A stretch of DNA of 64,000 bases from Bradyrhizobium sp. Ec3.3 (GTDB taxonomy: Bacteria; Pseudomonadota; Alphaproteobacteria; Rhizobiales; Xanthobacteraceae). The notes beneath the pieces were generated by a model. The model was not told the DNA's origin and searched no databases. It saw nothing but the letters and a program-made list of their open reading frames with translations. This document shows, piece by piece, positions 52,133 through 61,741 of the stretch; the stretch's first letter is position 1, and each line of letters opens with the position of its first letter. Both the position numbers and the translations under genes were made by a program. Location of the stretch: contig NZ_AXAS01000012.1 of the NCBI RefSeq assembly GCF_000472925.1, positions 143,362 through 207,361 on the forward strand, given 5' to 3'.

Positions 52133-53950
52133 ATGCTTCGTAAGAACTGGTCTTCCTCGCGCTTGGCGCGGGCTGGAGTCTTCGGGCTTCTTACAGTCAC
52201 CACCGCGGTCATCTTCACCAGCGATGCTGCCGAAGCGCGCCGCCACCGCGGCCGGCACTATGCGCATCATCGCGTGCATCGCGACTCAGGCGAGAGCTAC
52301 AGCCCGCAATTCGCCTCGATCATCGTCGACGGCAATTCCGGCGCGACGCTGCAAGCGACGAGCCCCGACGGAATTCGTCACCCCGCTTCGCTCACCAAGA
52401 TCATGACGCTCTATCTGCTGTTCGAGCGTCTGGAGTCCGGCAAGGTCAAGCTCGACACCGAGATGCCGGTGTCCGAACACGCCGCCGATCAGGATCCCAC
52501 CAAGCTGGGCCTGCGCCCCGGCCAGACCATCCGGGTCGAGGACGCGATCAAGGGCCTCGTCACCCGTTCCGCCAACGACGCCGCAGTCGTCATCGCCGAA
52601 TATATCGGCGGCACCGAAGACGATTTTGCCAGCATGATGACGCGCAAGGCGCGCGCGCTCGGCATGTCCAGGACGGTCTATCGCAACGCCTCGGGCTTGC
52701 CCAACGACGAACAGAACACGACGGCGCGCGACCAGGCCACCCTTGGCCGTGCGATCCAGGATCGCTTCCCACGCTACTACCGCTACTTCTCGACCACGGC
52801 CTTCAATTTCCGTGGCCGGACGATCACGGGCCACAATCACCTGCTCGGCAGCGTCGAGGGCGTCGACGGCATCAAGACCGGCTACACCCGCGCCTCCGGC
52901 TTCAATCTCGTGAGCTCGATTCACCGCGGCAACCGCTTCCTGGTCGGTGTGGTCCTGGGCGGCCGCAGCGGCGGCTCGCGCGACGCCATCATGCGCAACC
53001 TGCTCGCGGAGAACCTCGAGAAGGGCGCGGGCAGCCGCACCGTGGCCGCCATCACCGAGCGCAATGGCGCCGACACCAGCACCGACGTCGCCGACGCCTC
53101 CGACACACCGGCGCGAGCGGCACCGCAGGTCCAGGCCTCCGCCCCCGCTCCCGAAGCGCCCGCGCCACGGCCCGCCTCGCGCCTCGCCACGCTTGCCGCC
53201 GCCACCGCGGCGATGCCGCCGGCCGCCAAGCCGGAGCCCAAGGCAGTCGAATCCAAGGTCGAACCCGCGCCGCTGACCAATGGCGTGATCTCGAGCCAGC
53301 CGCTCTCGATCATTCCGGGCTCGTCCGAGCCGATGAAGCCGGTCAAGGTGAAGACGGTCCAGGTCAAGGCCGGCGCCGTGAAGGTCGCGTCCGCCGCCCC
53401 GTCGCAACCGGCCCCGCCGATCACCAACACGATCTCCACCGCGCGCGCCGAAGTCGCGGAAACCTCCGGCGCCGTCGTCGCCAAGGCCGACATCGTCAAC
53501 AAGCCGGACGTCATCGCCAAGCCTGAAGCGGTCCGCAGCGACCTGCCGCCGCAGCCGCCGGGCTTTGGTACCGGCAACGGCATCCTCGGTGTCCTGCCGG
53601 CTTCCGGCGCTGCGGCGTCCGCGCCCGCACCTGCCGCAAAACTCGCCTCGGTCGAGCCGGCCCCGCAGCCGATCCAGACGAGCGCAACGACCAGGCCGGT
53701 CACGCACAGCGGCTGGATCGTTCAGGTCGGAGCGCTGGAGAGCGAGAACGAGGCGCAGCAGCGCATCGAAGCCGCCCGCAGTTCGGCCCGCGGCCTGCTC
53801 AGCAAGGCCGATCCCTTCACCGAGGTCGTCGCCAAGGACAATCGCAAGCTGTTCCGCGCCCGCTTTGCCGGCCTGGAGCGCGATCAGGCGGAAGCCGTCT
53901 GCCGCACGCTGAAGCGGGCCGAAATCTCCTGCATCACCGTCCGCAACTGA
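52133..53950 (+). CDS. D-alanyl-D-alanine carboxypeptidase with C-terminal SPOR domain
   Basis: A 605-residue periplasmic penicillin-binding protein. Signal peptide ARAGVFGLLTVTTAVIFTSD with cleavage after AEA. Active site SxxK is in HPASLTKIMTLYLLFE, SxN in TRSANDAAVVIAEY and KTG in VDGIKTGYTRASGF. A long Pro/Ala/Val-rich linker (330-505) leads to a SPOR domain (SGWIVQVGALESENEAQQRI through RAEISCITVRN) that binds denuded septal glycan strands. It should trim pentapeptide stems at the division site. Confidence 0.95.
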   Translation: MLRKNWSSSRLARAGVFGLLTVTTAVIFTSDAAEARRHRGRHYAHHRVHRDSGESYSPQFASIIVDGNSGATLQATSPDGIRHPASLTKIMTLYLLFERLESGKVKLDTEMPVSEHAADQDPTKLGLRPGQTIRVEDAIKGLVTRSANDAAVVIAEYIGGTEDDFASMMTRKARALGMSRTVYRNASGLPNDEQNTTARDQATLGRAIQDRFPRYYRYFSTTAFNFRGRTITGHNHLLGSVEGVDGIKTGYTRASGFNLVSSIHRGNRFLVGVVLGGRSGGSRDAIMRNLLAENLEKGAGSRTVAAITERNGADTSTDVADASDTPARAAPQVQASAPAPEAPAPRPASRLATLAAATAAMPPAAKPEPKAVESKVEPAPLTNGVISSQPLSIIPGSSEPMKPVKVKTVQVKAGAVKVASAAPSQPAPPITNTISTARAEVAETSGAVVAKADIVNKPDVIAKPEAVRSDLPPQPPGFGTGNGILGVLPASGAAASAPAPAAKLASVEPAPQPIQTSATTRPVTHSGWIVQVGALESENEAQQRIEAARSSARGLLSKADPFTEVVAKDNRKLFRARFAGLERDQAEAVCRTLKRAEISCITVRN

Positions 53951-53972
53951 CGGCGAGCAAATCGATCCGGTC

Positions 53973-54002
53973 CGATGCCCGCGCCTCATGCGCGGGCATT
54001 AT
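53973..54002 (+). terminator. Hairpin after the carboxypeptidase gene
   Basis: Stem atgcccgcg/cgcgggcat with a short loop, followed by a mixed T stretch (tatcgttt). A plausible terminator of the plus-strand gene. The rest of the 222-base gap holds nothing clear. Confidence 0.55.
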
Positions 54003-54173
54003 CGTTTCAGGCAGGCACGAAGACCGTCTCGCAACAACCTCTCGTCAACGATTTACGGTTAAGATTTTGCTCAAGGGATCGACCACGCCGATAATGGCGG
54101 GCATCGGGGCGACGGCAGACAGAGCAATACGGAGCTGACGCGGTACGGGCGTTTGTAGCGTTGGTTGCCGGAG

Positions 54174-54899
54174 TTAGCTGTTATGCGTGCGAAGCAGAGT
54201 ATCCTTGGCCTCGTTTACCCGGGCAGCGAGATACGTCGAGCCCCCCTGGTCGGGATGCAGTTTCTTCATCAGGGTCTTGTGGGCCCGTCCGATCTCGTCG
54301 CGCCCCGCTCCCGGCTGCAGGCCAAGGATCTGATAGGCCTCCTCCGCCGTCATTTTGCCGCTCGGCGCCGCGCGGCTCTGCCGCCCTGCCGCATCTCCTT
54401 GCGCGTTCTGACGCCAGGCGGGAAACCGGCGGTCCAGATAGCTTTCAAGTAACGCGACGCTCTCGGCATCGAAGGCGGGGCACATCGCAAGCAGCGCGGC
54501 GAGATCGAACTCGTCGAGCGAACGCCCGGCGTAAGGCCCGGCGACGATCTCGCCTGCAAGCTGGCCGGACTCGTGGTCCAGCCGCATGTCCAGAAATTGC
54601 GAGCGAACGCGCGAGGTCTGCCCGGGCGAGCGCGTCGCGCCACCGAACAGCCCGCCGATATTGCCGAAGCTGGAGTTCGCGAGCGGCGTCCAGCCGAGCA
54701 GGCCGGCACCGAAGATGCCGAGCGGGATCGCGACCGCCAATTCGCCCCGCAGCCCCGTGAAGGCCGCGACCGCCAGCGCCACGACCCCGCCGCCGACCTT
54801 GATGGCGCGCGCGAGCACCGCCGGATTGGCGGAACGGAACATCTGCAGCAGCAGGTAAAGTGTAACGACGGCGACAGCGCCTGCGATCAGGGTCGGCAT
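54174..54899 (-). CDS. Membrane-anchored J-domain protein (DjlA-like)
   Basis: A 241-residue protein. N-terminal membrane segments (AGAVAVVTLYLLLQMF; VVALAVAAFTGLRGELAVAI) precede a region with a RMRLDHESGQLAGEIVAG-like block (here MRLDHESGQLAGEIV) and a C-terminal J-domain with the invariant HPD (KKLHPDQGGS). J-domain proteins recruit DnaK. The overall plan is conserved in alphaproteobacteria; the client is unknown. Confidence 0.88.
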   Translation of the reverse strand: MPTLIAGAVAVVTLYLLLQMFRSANPAVLARAIKVGGGVVALAVAAFTGLRGELAVAIPLGIFGAGLLGWTPLANSSFGNIGGLFGGATRSPGQTSRVRSQFLDMRLDHESGQLAGEIVAGPYAGRSLDEFDLAALLAMCPAFDAESVALLESYLDRRFPAWRQNAQGDAAGRQSRAAPSGKMTAEEAYQILGLQPGAGRDEIGRAHKTLMKKLHPDQGGSTYLAARVNEAKDTLLRTHNS

Positions 54900-54966
54900 G
54901 AGCGCAATATAGTCGCCTCGCTCGCAAAAATCATGCGGCCGGACTTCGTTGTGGACGGCCAGCGCC

Positions 54967-55722
54967 TCACTTCATCTGCCCGATCAGCTTGGCCGCGCCG
55001 CTTGTCGTCTTGGCCAGCCTGAGCAGCGCCTCGCGGCCACCGGCGGCGTAGGCGGCTGCCGCGCGCAGGAGTTCGCGCAGTTGCGCCGCGGCGCCCGGAT
55101 CGAACCTGCACCAGGCCCCGCCGGTCAGCCGTGCGATCTCGCGAAAGGCCTGCTCGGCCGTCGCATCATGGCCTTCCTGAAACATGAAGACCGGGACCTT
55201 GAGCATGCCGAGTTCGCCCGCCTTGGCACAGAGTTCGTCGACCTGCTCCTCCATGGCGTCGCCGACGAAAACCACCGCGCGCACGCCGGAGGATGCCGCT
55301 TCGCGCCGCGCCTCCGAAAGCACCCTGCCGATCTGGGTGTCGCCGCCGCGGCAATCGATCTTGCTCATCAGGCTCGCGAGCCTGGTGCTGTCGGAGATCC
55401 ATCCCGTCGCACGGCACTCGTTGAAGCCGCGGTAGTAGACCAGCCGGATATCGAGGCTGCCGAGCGCCGCCGCCTCGCGGAACATGTCGGCCTGGAGCGC
55501 ACAGGCCATGTCCCAGGTCGGCTGCCGGCTCATCGTGGCGTCGAGCGCGAAAATCAACCGGCCCTTCGCGCCCGGCGCATGGGGCGACATCGCGCGCGCC
55601 TTGGCGACGAAGGCCGCGATGTCGTCGCTGGTGGAGGTCTTGGCCTGCGGCAACTTGCCGTCTTTCTCGGCCCGCGCCGACACGGCATCGCCGCTGCGTG
55701 GTTTGGTCGGTTCGCCGGACAT
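54967..55722 (-). CDS. VWA domain-containing protein
   Basis: A 251-residue soluble protein with a von Willebrand factor A-like fold. RLIFALDATMSRQPTWD resembles a MIDAS strand; the metal motif is incomplete (DATMS instead of DxSxS). VYYRGFNECRATGWISDST, GGDTQIGRVLSEARREA and VVFVGDAMEEQVDEL follow. The preferred start is Met at 55722 (MSGEPTKP). The role is unknown; it could be a chaperone-like partner as in MoxR-VWA pairs, but no MoxR is near. Confidence 0.8.
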   Translation of the reverse strand: MSGEPTKPRSGDAVSARAEKDGKLPQAKTSTSDDIAAFVAKARAMSPHAPGAKGRLIFALDATMSRQPTWDMACALQADMFREAAALGSLDIRLVYYRGFNECRATGWISDSTRLASLMSKIDCRGGDTQIGRVLSEARREAASSGVRAVVFVGDAMEEQVDELCAKAGELGMLKVPVFMFQEGHDATAEQAFREIARLTGGAWCRFDPGAAAQLRELLRAAAAYAAGGREALLRLAKTTSGAAKLIGQMK

Positions 55723-55853
55723 CCTGCTCTCACGCTGGACTACACGGCCAATATTTGGCGAGCGCACCGTGATCGGTCAATGTGCAAAGGCCTCCGCGGC
55801 GGTCAGCAGCGGAGGCCTGGCAGGTCAAAAATTCGGAGGTCGACGGAAAAACG

Positions 55854-56714
55854 TCAGCTCTTGGCGGGCTTCATCAAGGCGACCGGACCGGGCTCGAGCA
55901 CCTTGGGCGGCGCGCTGAGGGTATCGACGGGCGCCACTTCGCTGTCGGTGTCGGCCAGGAACTTGTCGAGCATGCCCTGGATCGAGTTCTTCGCGTCATC
56001 CGGACCGGTGTCGCGCATATCGTTGTGCTGGAAGTCCGTCTTCACGACGGTGATGCCCGCCTTCTCGCACTCCTCGTCGGTCGGGAGCACACCGGGATCG
56101 GTCTTGAACTGCGGATCCTTCGAGCGGAACGACAGGATCTTGAACTTGCCGGCAGTGACGAACGGAACGCGCAGGTTATCGAGGGTCACGACCTTCTTGA
56201 CCTCGTCCGGATACTGCTTGGCGAAATACATCGAGATGTCGCCGCCCATGGAATGGCCGACCATCGTCACCCTGGCGTAGTCGGCATTGGGCTGGACGGC
56301 CTTCATGTCATGCAGCGCCAGATGGATGTTGGCCACGCCGCGCAGGATCTGCGGCAGGCGGCCGACATAGAGTTCGCCCGGCTTGGTCACCATGGGCGGA
56401 TCGGTCGGCAGGTCATGCTGCGGGCTCATCACGAGATAGCCGCGCATCGCGAAGACGGTGGAGAGGAAGCCGTACTCGGTGTTCTTGACGGTGTTGCCGT
56501 GATTGAGGACTGCGACCGGCAGCGTGATCAAGCCAGCGTTCGCCTGCATCTCGCGATCGCGACGAACAGCGATATCAACCGGCACCGGACGGTTGTCGCG
56601 CGAGGCATCGTAGAAGGTGATGGTCTCGTGCTTGATGGCCCACTTGTTCGCCGTGAAATAGGCGATGCCCGCAAGGGCAGTGACCGAAACCAGTACGGCA
56701 ATTCCACGCTTCAT
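55854..56714 (-). CDS. Exported alpha/beta hydrolase
   Basis: A 286-residue protein with a single N-terminal helix (GIAVLVSVTALAGIAYFTAN) that could be an anchor or uncleaved signal. The nucleophile elbow is VTMVGHSMGGDISMYFAKQY; an oxyanion-like strand is LPVAVLNHGNTVKNTEYGF, and His is probably in FQHNDMRD. The substrate is unknown. Confidence 0.86.
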   Translation of the reverse strand: MKRGIAVLVSVTALAGIAYFTANKWAIKHETITFYDASRDNRPVPVDIAVRRDREMQANAGLITLPVAVLNHGNTVKNTEYGFLSTVFAMRGYLVMSPQHDLPTDPPMVTKPGELYVGRLPQILRGVANIHLALHDMKAVQPNADYARVTMVGHSMGGDISMYFAKQYPDEVKKVVTLDNLRVPFVTAGKFKILSFRSKDPQFKTDPGVLPTDEECEKAGITVVKTDFQHNDMRDTGPDDAKNSIQGMLDKFLADTDSEVAPVDTLSAPPKVLEPGPVALMKPAKS

Positions 56715-57042
56715 TTTCGTCCTCAGCCTCAGGCTTTTCTGGCCTGAAATCCCAATTGAAATCGTGTTGCTTGAAGGCTCTTGGGCCCCTTGTCGGTTAT
56801 TCCTTAATATATGTCACAGCGTCGTGACGGGAAGACCAAAAATTGTGAACCGGCAGCCCTTTCATTGTGCGCTGCACTCGTTTTGTGGGCACGGTATTCC
56901 AGGACCACTACGTTAGGTACAATTGTCCTTCAGACGCAACCTGTCTGCGCAGGGTTCAATCGCAATTGCCCCGCCCGGTTCCCGTGGAACCGGCGGCTCG
57001 ATCGAAAAATCTTGAGTGGAAGTAGCAGCGTACCGCGCCTGG
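56715..57042. other. Gap between hydrolase and mipZ
   Basis: The 328 bases hold no gene. A GTCAC-N6-GTGAC inverted repeat (56813-56828) sits about 100 nt upstream of the hydrolase start, and a perfect 8-bp stem ccggttcc/ggaaccgg (56975-56993) lies 50 nt after the mipZ stop without a T-run. Confidence 0.45.
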
Positions 57043-57966
57043 TCAGGCGCCGAGGATGTCGTGAAGCTCGAGCGGCTTGTCGACCTGGCTGAACCATTCG
57101 GCGCGGTTGGCGGCGCGGCGTCGTCCGCGCTCGTCGAGCGGCAGCTTGAGCTGGCGGAGCAGGCTCGTCACCTCCTCGCGGGCGGTGACGTGGCCGAGAT
57201 TGGGCCGCATGCCGAGGGTTGCTTCGTCGATATCGTCGAGGGCTGTCAGGCCACGCGGGAAAAATTCGCGGTAGACGACACGCTCGGCAAAGCCGTCGAC
57301 ATAGCGGAAACCGAGCCGCAGCGACAATTCCTTCAACCCGTCGGCGACGAGCTGCTTGTTGCGTGAGCCCAGCATCGACAGGCGGTTGCGCACGACGATC
57401 CAGTCGGTAGTCGAACCGTCGAGCTGGCGGCGCTTGCGGCGGCTGTCGCGGACCATCTCGGCATAATGACTCTCGCCGGTCACCGCATAGTTGGCGGGAT
57501 CGACGGTGCCGAGCACGTCGAAGTCGAGGAAGCTGTCGTTGATCGGGGTGACCAGCGTGTCCGCCATCGAATGCGCGAGCCGCATCAGGTAGCTGTCGGT
57601 GCCTGGCGTATCGATGACGATGAAATCGAAGTCGCTCTCGACCGCCGAGACCGCCTCCATGAACTGCAGGAACTCGGAGTTCTCGTTGTCGGCGATCTGC
57701 ATGGTCTCCCCGAGCTTGATGCAGCGATGCACCGGCAACTCGAGGGCGAGGCCGGTGCGGCGCGCCCAGGCGGAACGGTTGTTGATGTAGCGGGTAAAGC
57801 TCTGCTGGCGGCAGTCGAGGTCGATGGTGGCGACGCGCTGGCCGGCCTTGAGCAACGCGACCGCGATATGCAGGGCAGTGGTGGATTTCCCGGAGCCACC
57901 CTTCTCATTGCCGAGCACGACAACGTGCGCCGAGCCCAATTGGCCTTGGCTAGCCTGCACAAGCAT
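57043..57966 (-). CDS. mipZ: MipZ division-plane ATPase (ParA/MinD family)
   Basis: A 307-residue cytosolic ATPase that forms a pole-to-midcell gradient and inhibits FtsZ. The deviant Walker A is VVVLGNEKGGSGKSTTALHI; ATIDLDCRQQSFTRYINNR and FIVIDTPGTDSYLMRLAHSM supply the rest of the nucleotide site. EVVYREFFPRGLTALDDID-type C-terminus (here RVVYREFFPRGLTALDD) is the MipZ signature. ATG at 57966 is preferred; upstream frames have no coding character. Bradyrhizobium divides asymmetrically, so MipZ is expected. Confidence 0.95.
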   Translation of the reverse strand: MLVQASQGQLGSAHVVVLGNEKGGSGKSTTALHIAVALLKAGQRVATIDLDCRQQSFTRYINNRSAWARRTGLALELPVHRCIKLGETMQIADNENSEFLQFMEAVSAVESDFDFIVIDTPGTDSYLMRLAHSMADTLVTPINDSFLDFDVLGTVDPANYAVTGESHYAEMVRDSRRKRRQLDGSTTDWIVVRNRLSMLGSRNKQLVADGLKELSLRLGFRYVDGFAERVVYREFFPRGLTALDDIDEATLGMRPNLGHVTAREEVTSLLRQLKLPLDERGRRRAANRAEWFSQVDKPLELHDILGA

Positions 57967-58003
57967 GTAGGAATCCTCGACGCCCCGAATAATTATCTTC
58001 AAG

Positions 58004-58023
58004 TTGACCGCGTCTGCGGTCAA
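58004..58023. promoter_or_regulatory. Perfect palindrome upstream of mipZ
   Basis: TTGACCGC-gtct-GCGGTCAA, an 8-bp perfect inverted repeat centred 48 nt before the mipZ start. It may be a repressor site or a transcript hairpin. The surrounding 271-base gap has no gene. Confidence 0.5.
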
Positions 58024-58237
58024 GTGAAATGCGTGACAGGAAATGCAAATCGCGACGCGCCGTTCTTAAGCATGAATCGCGCGCGTGTTTCGCGTCTCTG
58101 GTCGAGCCCACATTGTTGCTCACGCGAAACATTCTCTGACTCCAGCAGGTGCATGGCGTCTACCCGTGCCGCTTGTTAAGGTTAGCCCCTGCCCGCGGAA
58201 CGCCGCATCAGCCGCATCTCCAGAGCCTAGAGTCCAG

Positions 58238-59089
58238 ATGCCACGAAGCCCCCTGATCGCCCGCACGGTCCCTGCCCTGCGGCGCAGCCTCGATGCTCTT
58301 CGCAAGCGGAAGGCCACGGTCGCGCTGGTGCCGACGATGGGTGCGCTCCATGACGGGCATATGTCGCTGGTGCGCCTCGCCAGGCGACGCGCGAGCCGGG
58401 TCGTCGTCTCGATCTTCGTCAATCCCACGCAGTTCGCGCCGACCGAGGATTTCGGCGCCTACCCGCGCACCTGGAACGCCGATATCGCGAAACTTGCGGC
58501 GGAGGACGTCGACCTCGTCTGGCACCCCACGGTCGAGGCGATGTATCCGGATGGCTTTGCAACCCGCATCGTGCCGGAGGGACCGGCGCTCGCCGGGCTC
58601 GAGGACCGCTTCCGGCCGCATTTCTTCGGCGGCGTCGCCACCGTCGTCGGCAAGCTGTTCACGCAATGCCGCCCGGATGTCGCGATCTTCGGCGAGAAGG
58701 ACTTTCAGCAGTTGCGGGTGGTGACGCAGATGGCCGGGGATCTCGACCTCGGCATCAAGGTGGTTGGCTCGCGCACGGTGCGCGAGCGCGACGGGCTCGC
58801 GATGTCCTCGCGCAACGTCTATCTGTCGGCCGAGGAGCGCCAGCGCGCCGCAACCCTCTATCGCGCCATGAAGGAGAGCGCCGGGCGGATCCGCGCCGGC
58901 GAAGCGATCGGGCCGGTGATGGCCGATGGCGCCCGGATGATCGAAAAGGCCGGCTTTGCGCTCGACTATTTTGAAGCCCGCCATGCCGAGACGCTGGCGC
59001 CGGTCACCTCGCGCAAGGACGGGCCGCTGCGCATCCTGGTGGCGGCCCGGCTCGGCACCACCCGCCTGATCGACAATATCGCGGTGTAG
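58238..59089 (+). CDS. panC: Pantoate--beta-alanine ligase
   Basis: A 283-residue cytosolic enzyme that joins pantoate and beta-alanine with ATP, the last step of pantothenate synthesis. [20 protein letters not shown] is the HIGH-type nucleotide motif; [48 protein letters not shown] and [13 protein letters not shown] complete the active site. ATG at 58238 gives the normal N-terminus. No panB is adjacent. Divergent from mipZ. Confidence 0.96.
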   Translation: MPRSPLIARTVPALRRSLDALRKRKATVALVPTMGALHDGHMSLVRLARRRASRVVVSIFVNPTQFAPTEDFGAYPRTWNADIAKLAAEDVDLVWHPTVEAMYPDGFATRIVPEGPALAGLEDRFRPHFFGGVATVVGKLFTQCRPDVAIFGEKDFQQLRVVTQMAGDLDLGIKVVGSRTVRERDGLAMSSRNVYLSAEERQRAATLYRAMKESAGRIRAGEAIGPVMADGARMIEKAGFALDYFEARHAETLAPVTSRKDGPLRILVAARLGTTRLIDNIAV

Positions 59090-59167
59090 GACGCCCAGGT
59101 TGCGCTTGCGTGGTCCCTCGCCCGCATGGATGATCGGCGCGAGTACGGAAAGCCGACCGGCAGGGGC

Positions 59168-59917
59168 ATGTCATCCATCCGCACGATCATCGCGAGCTGT
59201 GTGCTGGCGCTCGCCGCCAGCGGCGCCGCACAAGCGCAGCAGCGGCCGCCGATCGGCGTGTTCGGCTCGCCGCCCAACGCCATGATCTTCTATGTCGCCC
59301 ATGGTGCGGCCGGCGCCTGCGGACCGGGCTGCTCGGACTGGATCGCTGCCGAGGGCACCGTGCAGTGGGACAGCTACAAGCGGCTGATCGCGATCCTCGA
59401 CCGCCAGCAGGGGCGCAAGCTGCCGCTCGTCATCCATAGCTGGGGCGAGTCCGACCTCAATGTCGCGACCAGTCTCGGCCGCATCCTGCGCGACCGCGGC
59501 CTTGACGCCACCGCCGGTGCAACCGAGGTCGAAGCCTGCGCCGGCAAGCCGGAGGCCGAATGCTTTGCGCTAAAGCGTCCGGGCGGACCGCTCGACGCCA
59601 AGGTGATGGTGCCGGACCCGGCCTGCGACTTCACCTGCCTGCTCGTGCTCGCCGGCGGCGTGCATCGCAGCCTGCCGCAGGGCGCGAAGGTGGTGCTGTC
59701 GGGTCGCTTCATCCGCAACCGCGTCGCGCCCAACGTCTCGGCCGAGCAGCGCGAGAGCCTGACGGCGCATTTTGGCGAGCACTACCGCCGATACCTGCAC
59801 GACATGGGCGTCGAGCCGGAGCTGATCGACATCGTGGACAGTCTTGGCGAAGGCGGGCGCCGGATCGAGATGCCGTCAACCGACTGGGCGCGGCTGCACC
59901 TCGTCACGCCGCCGTAG
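59168..59917 (+). CDS. Periplasmic protein of the ClpP/crotonase-like group, catalytic Ser apparently lost
   Basis: A 249-residue exported protein. Signal peptide TIIASCVLALAASGAAQA. The body resembles predicted periplasmic ClpP-fold proteins (WIAAEGTVQWDSYKRLIAI, then CDFTCLLVLAGGVHRSLPQG). In relatives the C-x-S-A-C segment carries the catalytic Ser; here it reads C-D-F-T-C, and the following VGVH-type His is VVLS. It is probably inactive as a protease. Family assignment is from memory and should be checked. Confidence 0.75.
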   Translation: MSSIRTIIASCVLALAASGAAQAQQRPPIGVFGSPPNAMIFYVAHGAAGACGPGCSDWIAAEGTVQWDSYKRLIAILDRQQGRKLPLVIHSWGESDLNVATSLGRILRDRGLDATAGATEVEACAGKPEAECFALKRPGGPLDAKVMVPDPACDFTCLLVLAGGVHRSLPQGAKVVLSGRFIRNRVAPNVSAEQRESLTAHFGEHYRRYLHDMGVEPELIDIVDSLGEGGRRIEMPSTDWARLHLVTPP

Positions 59918-59924
59918 CGGCGGT

Positions 59925-60365
59925 TCAGAGCAATCCGAGATCGCGCAACTCGCGCCGCATCGGCTCGGGCATCGCCGCGATGGTGCCGGCGGCGGCCTTG
60001 CCGAGATCGGGCGGCACGGCATCTTCCGTCAGATAGCGCCAGCCCTGGAACGGCCGCATCGGCCGCGGCGACACGGAGATCACCTTGGGCTGCATCACGA
60101 TGCGGCAGCGCCCGATGCCGTCCTTGTCGCGGAACGGCTCGATGCCGATGATCTTTTCGCGTGCGGCGATCTCGCCCTTGATCACCCAGTAGAGCGATCC
60201 GCCCGCGAGGATCTCGTCACCGCGCTTGGGCACCATGCGGGTGACGTGGACGTGGTGTTGCGGCAGGCCCTTCTTCTTGGCGGCCTGCATCCGTTCGGCG
60301 ATCCACTCCTTCAATTCCTTGACGGAGTCGCAGCCGACGGCGAGCTTGATCAGGTGGAGTGGCAT
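59925..60365 (-). CDS. DUF1489 family protein
   Basis: A 146-residue soluble protein (HLIKLAVGCDSVKELKEWIA, HHVHVTRMVPKRGDEILAGG, SLYWVIKGEIAAREKIIGIE and PFQGWRYLTEDAVPPDL). DUF1489 is conserved across alphaproteobacteria with unknown function. It converges on the upstream gene with 7 nt between stops. Confidence 0.9.
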   Translation of the reverse strand: MPLHLIKLAVGCDSVKELKEWIAERMQAAKKKGLPQHHVHVTRMVPKRGDEILAGGSLYWVIKGEIAAREKIIGIEPFRDKDGIGRCRIVMQPKVISVSPRPMRPFQGWRYLTEDAVPPDLGKAAAGTIAAMPEPMRRELRDLGLL

Positions 60366-60406
60366 GCCCCAGCATTAGCGGGCCGGCCGCGCCTTTGAAA
60401 GCCGAA

Positions 60407-61387
60407 CTAATTGTTATCCGCAGCCGCGGGAGCCGGAGCCTGCTCGGACTGAGCCGCCGGCGCAATCTGAACCGGCGCAGACGCAGGTGCGCGCGCGGCC
60501 TTCGGCGCAGGCTGCTTCTTCGCAGGTGGCGGCGCGGAGGCCTGGGCCGCGGTGGCCGCCGGCGCGCGCGCAGGCGGTGCGGCCGCAGTTCCCGACGGCG
60601 GCGCCGGCCGCGTGGCCGGCTCCGGCGCCATGATGCTGACCGCCGGCGTCGATGCGGCGCTCGGGAACTCCGCGTTGGTCGGCTTGCCGGTCGGCATTGA
60701 AGGCGGCAGCGCGGCGACGGCACCCGGCATCGCCGCCACCGGCGTGTTCCAGTTCGATGCGTAGCGCGCGACCAGCCCCTCATAGAGATGGGCGTCCATA
60801 TTGGAGGCGATCTGTTGCTGGTCCGTCAGCGAACGGAACACGGCGCAATCGAATTGCGTGCAGCCGTCGCGGGCGACCAGCACCTGGGCGACGAGGCCGT
60901 AGCGGTCGTGCTCGATCGCCCGTCGCAACGCCTTGAGTTCCGGGGGCGGGTTCTTGCCGGCGGCAGCGACATCGCCGAGCGCGGTGAGACGGCTGATCTG
61001 GGCCGCGGTGTAGGAGACGGCGGCGGCGGTCGCTTCAGGCGATCCGAACAGCGCCTTCTCGCAGGCCGCCAGAACGGTGTCGCCGGCCAGATCGTCGATG
61101 CAGGACAGTGCGGGCAGCGCGGCGGTCGTCACGGGCCTCGCGCGGGTTTCGTTCGCGGGTGCTTCCCTGCCGCTCGGTCCATAGGCGCGAATGGTGGCAG
61201 CGCCCGCGATGCCGATCGCGAGCAGCGTGATCACGGTCAGCGCCCCGTTGGCGACCGATCGCTCGGCGCGCAGCAACGTGATCAGCAGGATCAGGCTGAA
61301 GAAGCCGGCGGCCGCCAGCGTCAGCCACATCGGAAAGCCCGGCGAGCGCCAGATGTCGTCGAGCGAATTGGCCCATGCCCAGTTCAT
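60407..61387 (-). CDS. Hypothetical membrane protein with Pro/Ala-rich tail
   Basis: A 326-residue protein. Two N-terminal membrane helices (GFPMWLTLAAAGFFSLILLI and GALTVITLLAIGIAGAATIR) precede a soluble domain with paired cysteines (LSCIDDLAGDTVLAACEKAL; RDGCTQFDCAVFRSLTDQQQ), suggesting a periplasmic disulfide-bonded domain. The last 100 residues are Pro/Ala-rich. I do not recognise a family. Confidence 0.75.
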   Translation of the reverse strand: MNWAWANSLDDIWRSPGFPMWLTLAAAGFFSLILLITLLRAERSVANGALTVITLLAIGIAGAATIRAYGPSGREAPANETRARPVTTAALPALSCIDDLAGDTVLAACEKALFGSPEATAAAVSYTAAQISRLTALGDVAAAGKNPPPELKALRRAIEHDRYGLVAQVLVARDGCTQFDCAVFRSLTDQQQIASNMDAHLYEGLVARYASNWNTPVAAMPGAVAALPPSMPTGKPTNAEFPSAASTPAVSIMAPEPATRPAPPSGTAAAPPARAPAATAAQASAPPPAKKQPAPKAARAPASAPVQIAPAAQSEQAPAPAAADNN

Positions 61388-61534
61388 GCGCGACGTCCCC
61401 TCACGCGAGCCGAGATCAAATTCAGTGATGGTAACTGCCCGCGAAGCGACAGCAGCCCTCTCACCATGTTGACTTGAACCGGACCTTTTGACGGCGGGAC
61501 AACATCCAATTCGTCATCCCACCCTTGCGTAGCA

Positions 61535-61741
61535 TCAGGACAGGGCGAGCTGGCTTTCCTTGGCAACCCGTTCGAAGGCTTCGGTCGAGCTCTTGATCCG
61601 ATACTGACAATCGTCGCCCTCGGTCGGCAGCAGGCGGATGACCTCGTAGGTACCGCTGGCGGCCGGGCGCGCGATATTGCTGGCCGTGAAAAGGACGCGC
61701 GCGCCCACGGGGAATTTGTGCTTCAACACCCTCTCCATCAC
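61535..61741 (-). CDS. Small hypothetical protein
   Basis: A 68-residue soluble, beta-rich protein (FPVGARVLFTASNIARPAAS, then YEVIRLLPTEGDDCQYRIKS). The regular hydrophobic pattern and clean start make it likely to be real. A short basic protein of this kind could be a small adaptor. Function unknown. Confidence 0.7.
   Translation of the reverse strand: MMERVLKHKFPVGARVLFTASNIARPAASGTYEVIRLLPTEGDDCQYRIKSSTEAFERVAKESQLALS

Noticed and set aside
52286..53989. A 567-codon minus-strand open frame
   Set aside because: Antisense of the D-Ala-D-Ala carboxypeptidase; Arg/Gly/Asp-rich without motifs.
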